Shown here one piece after another: positions 62,418 through 64,000 of a stretch of 64,000 nt of DNA; the stretch's first letter is position 1, and each line of letters opens with the position of its first letter. The DNA lies in contig NC_022357.1 in NCBI RefSeq assembly GCF_000297055.2, positions 248,001 to 312,000 of the forward strand, written 5' to 3'. A program made the translations under genes and the position numbers. The notes under the pieces are model-generated. The model was not told where the DNA came from. It saw only the letters and a program-made list of their open reading frames with translations, and made no database searches. Source of the stretch: Sulfuricella denitrificans skB26. Lineage in GTDB: Bacteria > Pseudomonadota > Gammaproteobacteria > Burkholderiales > Sulfuricellaceae.

Positions 62418-63263
62418 AGATGCTCCTATGTAATGACTGCTAACGAGTGGGCATCCTAAAAATGACAGATGCTACCGTCTTGTCTGCTCTGCCGCGCTTA
62501 TTGGATCAGGTGAGGGGGAAGATTCGGTCGGAGCACTAAAGCATTCGCACCGAATCTGCCTATGCCGATGGAATTAAGCGCTTAATCTTGTATTTTGGCA
62601 AGCACCATCCGAATGAGAGGGGGCGGGTAGCTTGGATGGAGTGAAACGGAATCCGGGGAAAATGGGTGCTGCATAAGGTGCGCTTCGCGCAGATGCTTAG
62701 ATGCCGGGGGCTGCCCGGCAGCAGGTTACTTTATTTTGCTTGTCCAAAATACAAGTAACCAAACAAAAAGACACCCTGCCGCGCCGGCCCTGCGGGCTAC
62801 CTTCGGTTTGACGGCCAAATTGGGCGGCTGCGCAACTCGCCCTAGCGGGGTGCACACCCCGCACCCCACCGCGGAGCTCGAACAGTGCTCGCCTTCATCC
62901 CAATTTGACCGTCAAACCGAAGCGGCGCAGAAGGGGATTTGGGTTTTGTGGGCGAAGCCCGTATTTTGGGTGCCCTCCCCGTCGGGGAGGGCGGTTTTGT
63001 GTTGTTTTGTTTTTTGGTCCCCTTGGGCCGCCGCCGAGTAGCGCAGGCGAGCCGGGGGATTTTTGCGAGGACTGTCTGAGCGCAAAGCGCGAGTTCCGCA
63101 GCAACCCGGCTTGGTGAGCAACGCAGGGAACCCCGCAGGGGCGGTGGAGAGGGGCGGCTTTCTTTGGTTCCTTACTTTGGCCGTTTAAAGAAAGGAACTA
63201 GCCCGCCGGGCTACCCCCGGCACTTAAATCATCCGCGAAGCGCACAAAACCAACTAACTCAGC
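62418..63263. other. Repeat-rich intergenic stretch
   Basis: About 850 bases with no credible gene. It contains a 16/15-bp inverted repeat (62724-62738 and 62745-62760, GGTTACTT..ATTTTG), a 24-bp inverted repeat with one mismatch (62801-62824 and 62899-62922), and a GC-rich hairpin CCCTCCCC-GTC-GGGGAGGG (62973-62991) followed by a T-rich run on the plus strand. Short frames on both strands are low-complexity and most likely non-coding. Confidence 0.7.
62973..62991 (+). terminator. Terminator-like hairpin
   Basis: An eight-pair GC stem with a 3-base loop, followed by CGGTTTTGTGTTGTTTTG. It could end a plus-strand transcript, but no plus-strand gene precedes it nearby, so it may simply be part of the repeat. 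Confidence 0.4.
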
Positions 63264-64000
63264 CTAGCTTACCCGCTGCACCTTAAACCAAACCGCATAC
63301 AACGCCGGCACAAACAGCAGTGTCAGCATCGTGGCGACAAACAATCCGCCCATAATGGCCGCGGCCATCGGCCCCCAGAAGGTGCTGAAGGTGAGCGGGA
63401 TCATGGCCAGGATCGCCGCCGCCGCAGTCAGCATGATGGGTCGGAAGCGGCGCACCGCCGACTCGATGATCGCCTCACGGGGCGGGTGCCCGGCATGAAT
63501 ATCCTGATCGATCTGGTCCACCAGAATCACCGAATTACGCATGATCATACCGCCCAGGGCAATGAAGCCCAGGTTGGCGACGAAGCCGAAGGGCAGCTGA
63601 AATACCAGCAGTGCCAGCGCCACGCCGATCAGGCCCAGGGGGGCGGTGAGCAGCACCAGAATCATGCGGCGGAAGCTCTTCAGCTGGATCATCAGCAGGG
63701 TCATTACGGTCAACAGCATCATCGGCACTACTGCCTTGATCGATGCTTCAGCCTTGCCGCTTTCCTCCACGGTGCCGCCGGTTTCCAGGCTATATCCCGG
63801 CGGCAGTTTGCTGCGGATAGATGCCAGTTTCGGTTCGATTTCCTTGGTCACGGCAGGCGCCTGGGCGTTGCCGACCACGTCGGCGCGTACAGAAATTACT
63901 CGTACGCGGTCGCGCCGCCAGATGATGCCTTCCTCGAACTCGTAGCTGATATGGGCAATCTGGGCCAGTGGTACATGCCGCCCATCATGGGTGTAGATGT
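63264..64000 (-). CDS. RND efflux permease (AcrB family), C-terminal part
   Basis: This is the 3' end of an RND-family inner-membrane pump, cut by the window edge; the frame is open through 64000. The part seen covers the end of the second periplasmic loop (VPLAQIAHISYEF, VRADVVGNAQAPAV) and the last membrane block: KAVVPMMLLTVMTLLMIQL, APLGLIGVALALLVF, then FIALGGMIMRNSVILVDQID and a long helix to the end. These pumps export drugs, solvents or metals with proton exchange; the substrate cannot be told from this fragment. Confidence 0.9.
   Translation of the reverse strand, partial: IYTHDGRHVPLAQIAHISYEFEEGIIWRRDRVRVISVRADVVGNAQAPAVTKEIEPKLASIRSKLPPGYSLETGGTVEESGKAEASIKAVVPMMLLTVMTLLMIQLKSFRRMILVLLTAPLGLIGVALALLVFQLPFGFVANLGFIALGGMIMRNSVILVDQIDQDIHAGHPPREAIIESAVRRFRPIMLTAAAAILAMIPLTFSTFWGPMAAAIMGGLFVATMLTLLFVPALYAVWFKVQRVS

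Overview
The window reads as the chromosome of a betaproteobacterium, probably a Nitrosomonadales-type organism (Sulfuricellaceae or Gallionellaceae relatives; inference from gene content, no rRNA is present to settle it). The GC-rich backbone carries pilU, comM, ubiK, a nitrogen-regulated porin/glnK/amtB group, phoBR, a ubiE/Tim44-like/ubiJ/ubiB group and an RND efflux pump. Into this backbone a 32.8 kb Tn7-like transposon has been inserted, and it is the main feature of the window.

Region 1 (1-34911): pilU ends at 555. comM (Mg-chelatase-like AAA+ protein of natural transformation) is split by the element: its 3' part is at 566-1221 and its 5' part at 34069-34911, both on the minus strand. 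Joining the parts across the 5-bp duplication GCCGC (1217-1221 and 34069-34073) restores the reading frame. The element runs 1222-34068 with TG...CA ends. It begins with overlapping tnsA, tnsB, tnsC and tniQ genes; the TniQ protein has a C-terminal region resembling a truncated, inactive tyrosine recombinase. The comM target matches what is known of Tn6022-type elements.

The cargo (6.5-33.8 kb) looks like a defence island: a DNA methyltransferase with an unknown partner and a divergent HTH regulator with paired operators (6546-10135); a secreted NUC nuclease; a radical-SAM gene and an exonuclease gene in the same frame separated by one TAG; a cluster of unknown membrane/nuclease-like genes (13528-17191); DUF4236, methyltransferase, DUF2938, Cas2-like and STAS-like small genes (17440-21538); a HEPN protein; an Mrr-like nuclease facing a helicase-nuclease, framed by inverted repeats and separated by a MITE; a bacterial ubiquitin-like conjugation cassette (Ubl, E2, JAB-E1, and a DUF6527 gene in reversed orientation; 29060-31424); and a four-gene RHH/GNAT/XRE/ImmA-IrrE operon. 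A second, internal copy of the transposon right end at 23989-24034, next to a decayed response-regulator fragment, suggests that the island is composite.

Region 2 (34915-45181): ubiK; a TorF-like porin behind a sigma-54 promoter with an upstream NtrC site; glnK and a frameshifted amtB ending in a strong terminator; then an unusual cluster in which a large membrane protein runs (through two homopolymer frameshifts) into an AAA ATPase followed by two MscS-type channels; a methyltransferase and a YqaA-like membrane protein.

Region 3 (45374-64000): a 1273-residue FAD/Fe-S oxidoreductase, a HIT protein, a conserved hypothetical, phoR and phoB with a pho box, a 270-bp nested palindromic element, ubiE/Tim44-like/ubiJ/ubiB, a flavoprotein gene whose 5' end is interrupted by a higBA toxin-antitoxin module bounded by 17-bp direct repeats, several small accessory genes including a DUF4160/DUF2442 pair, a repeat-rich intergenic stretch, and the 3' part of an RND efflux permease cut by the window edge.
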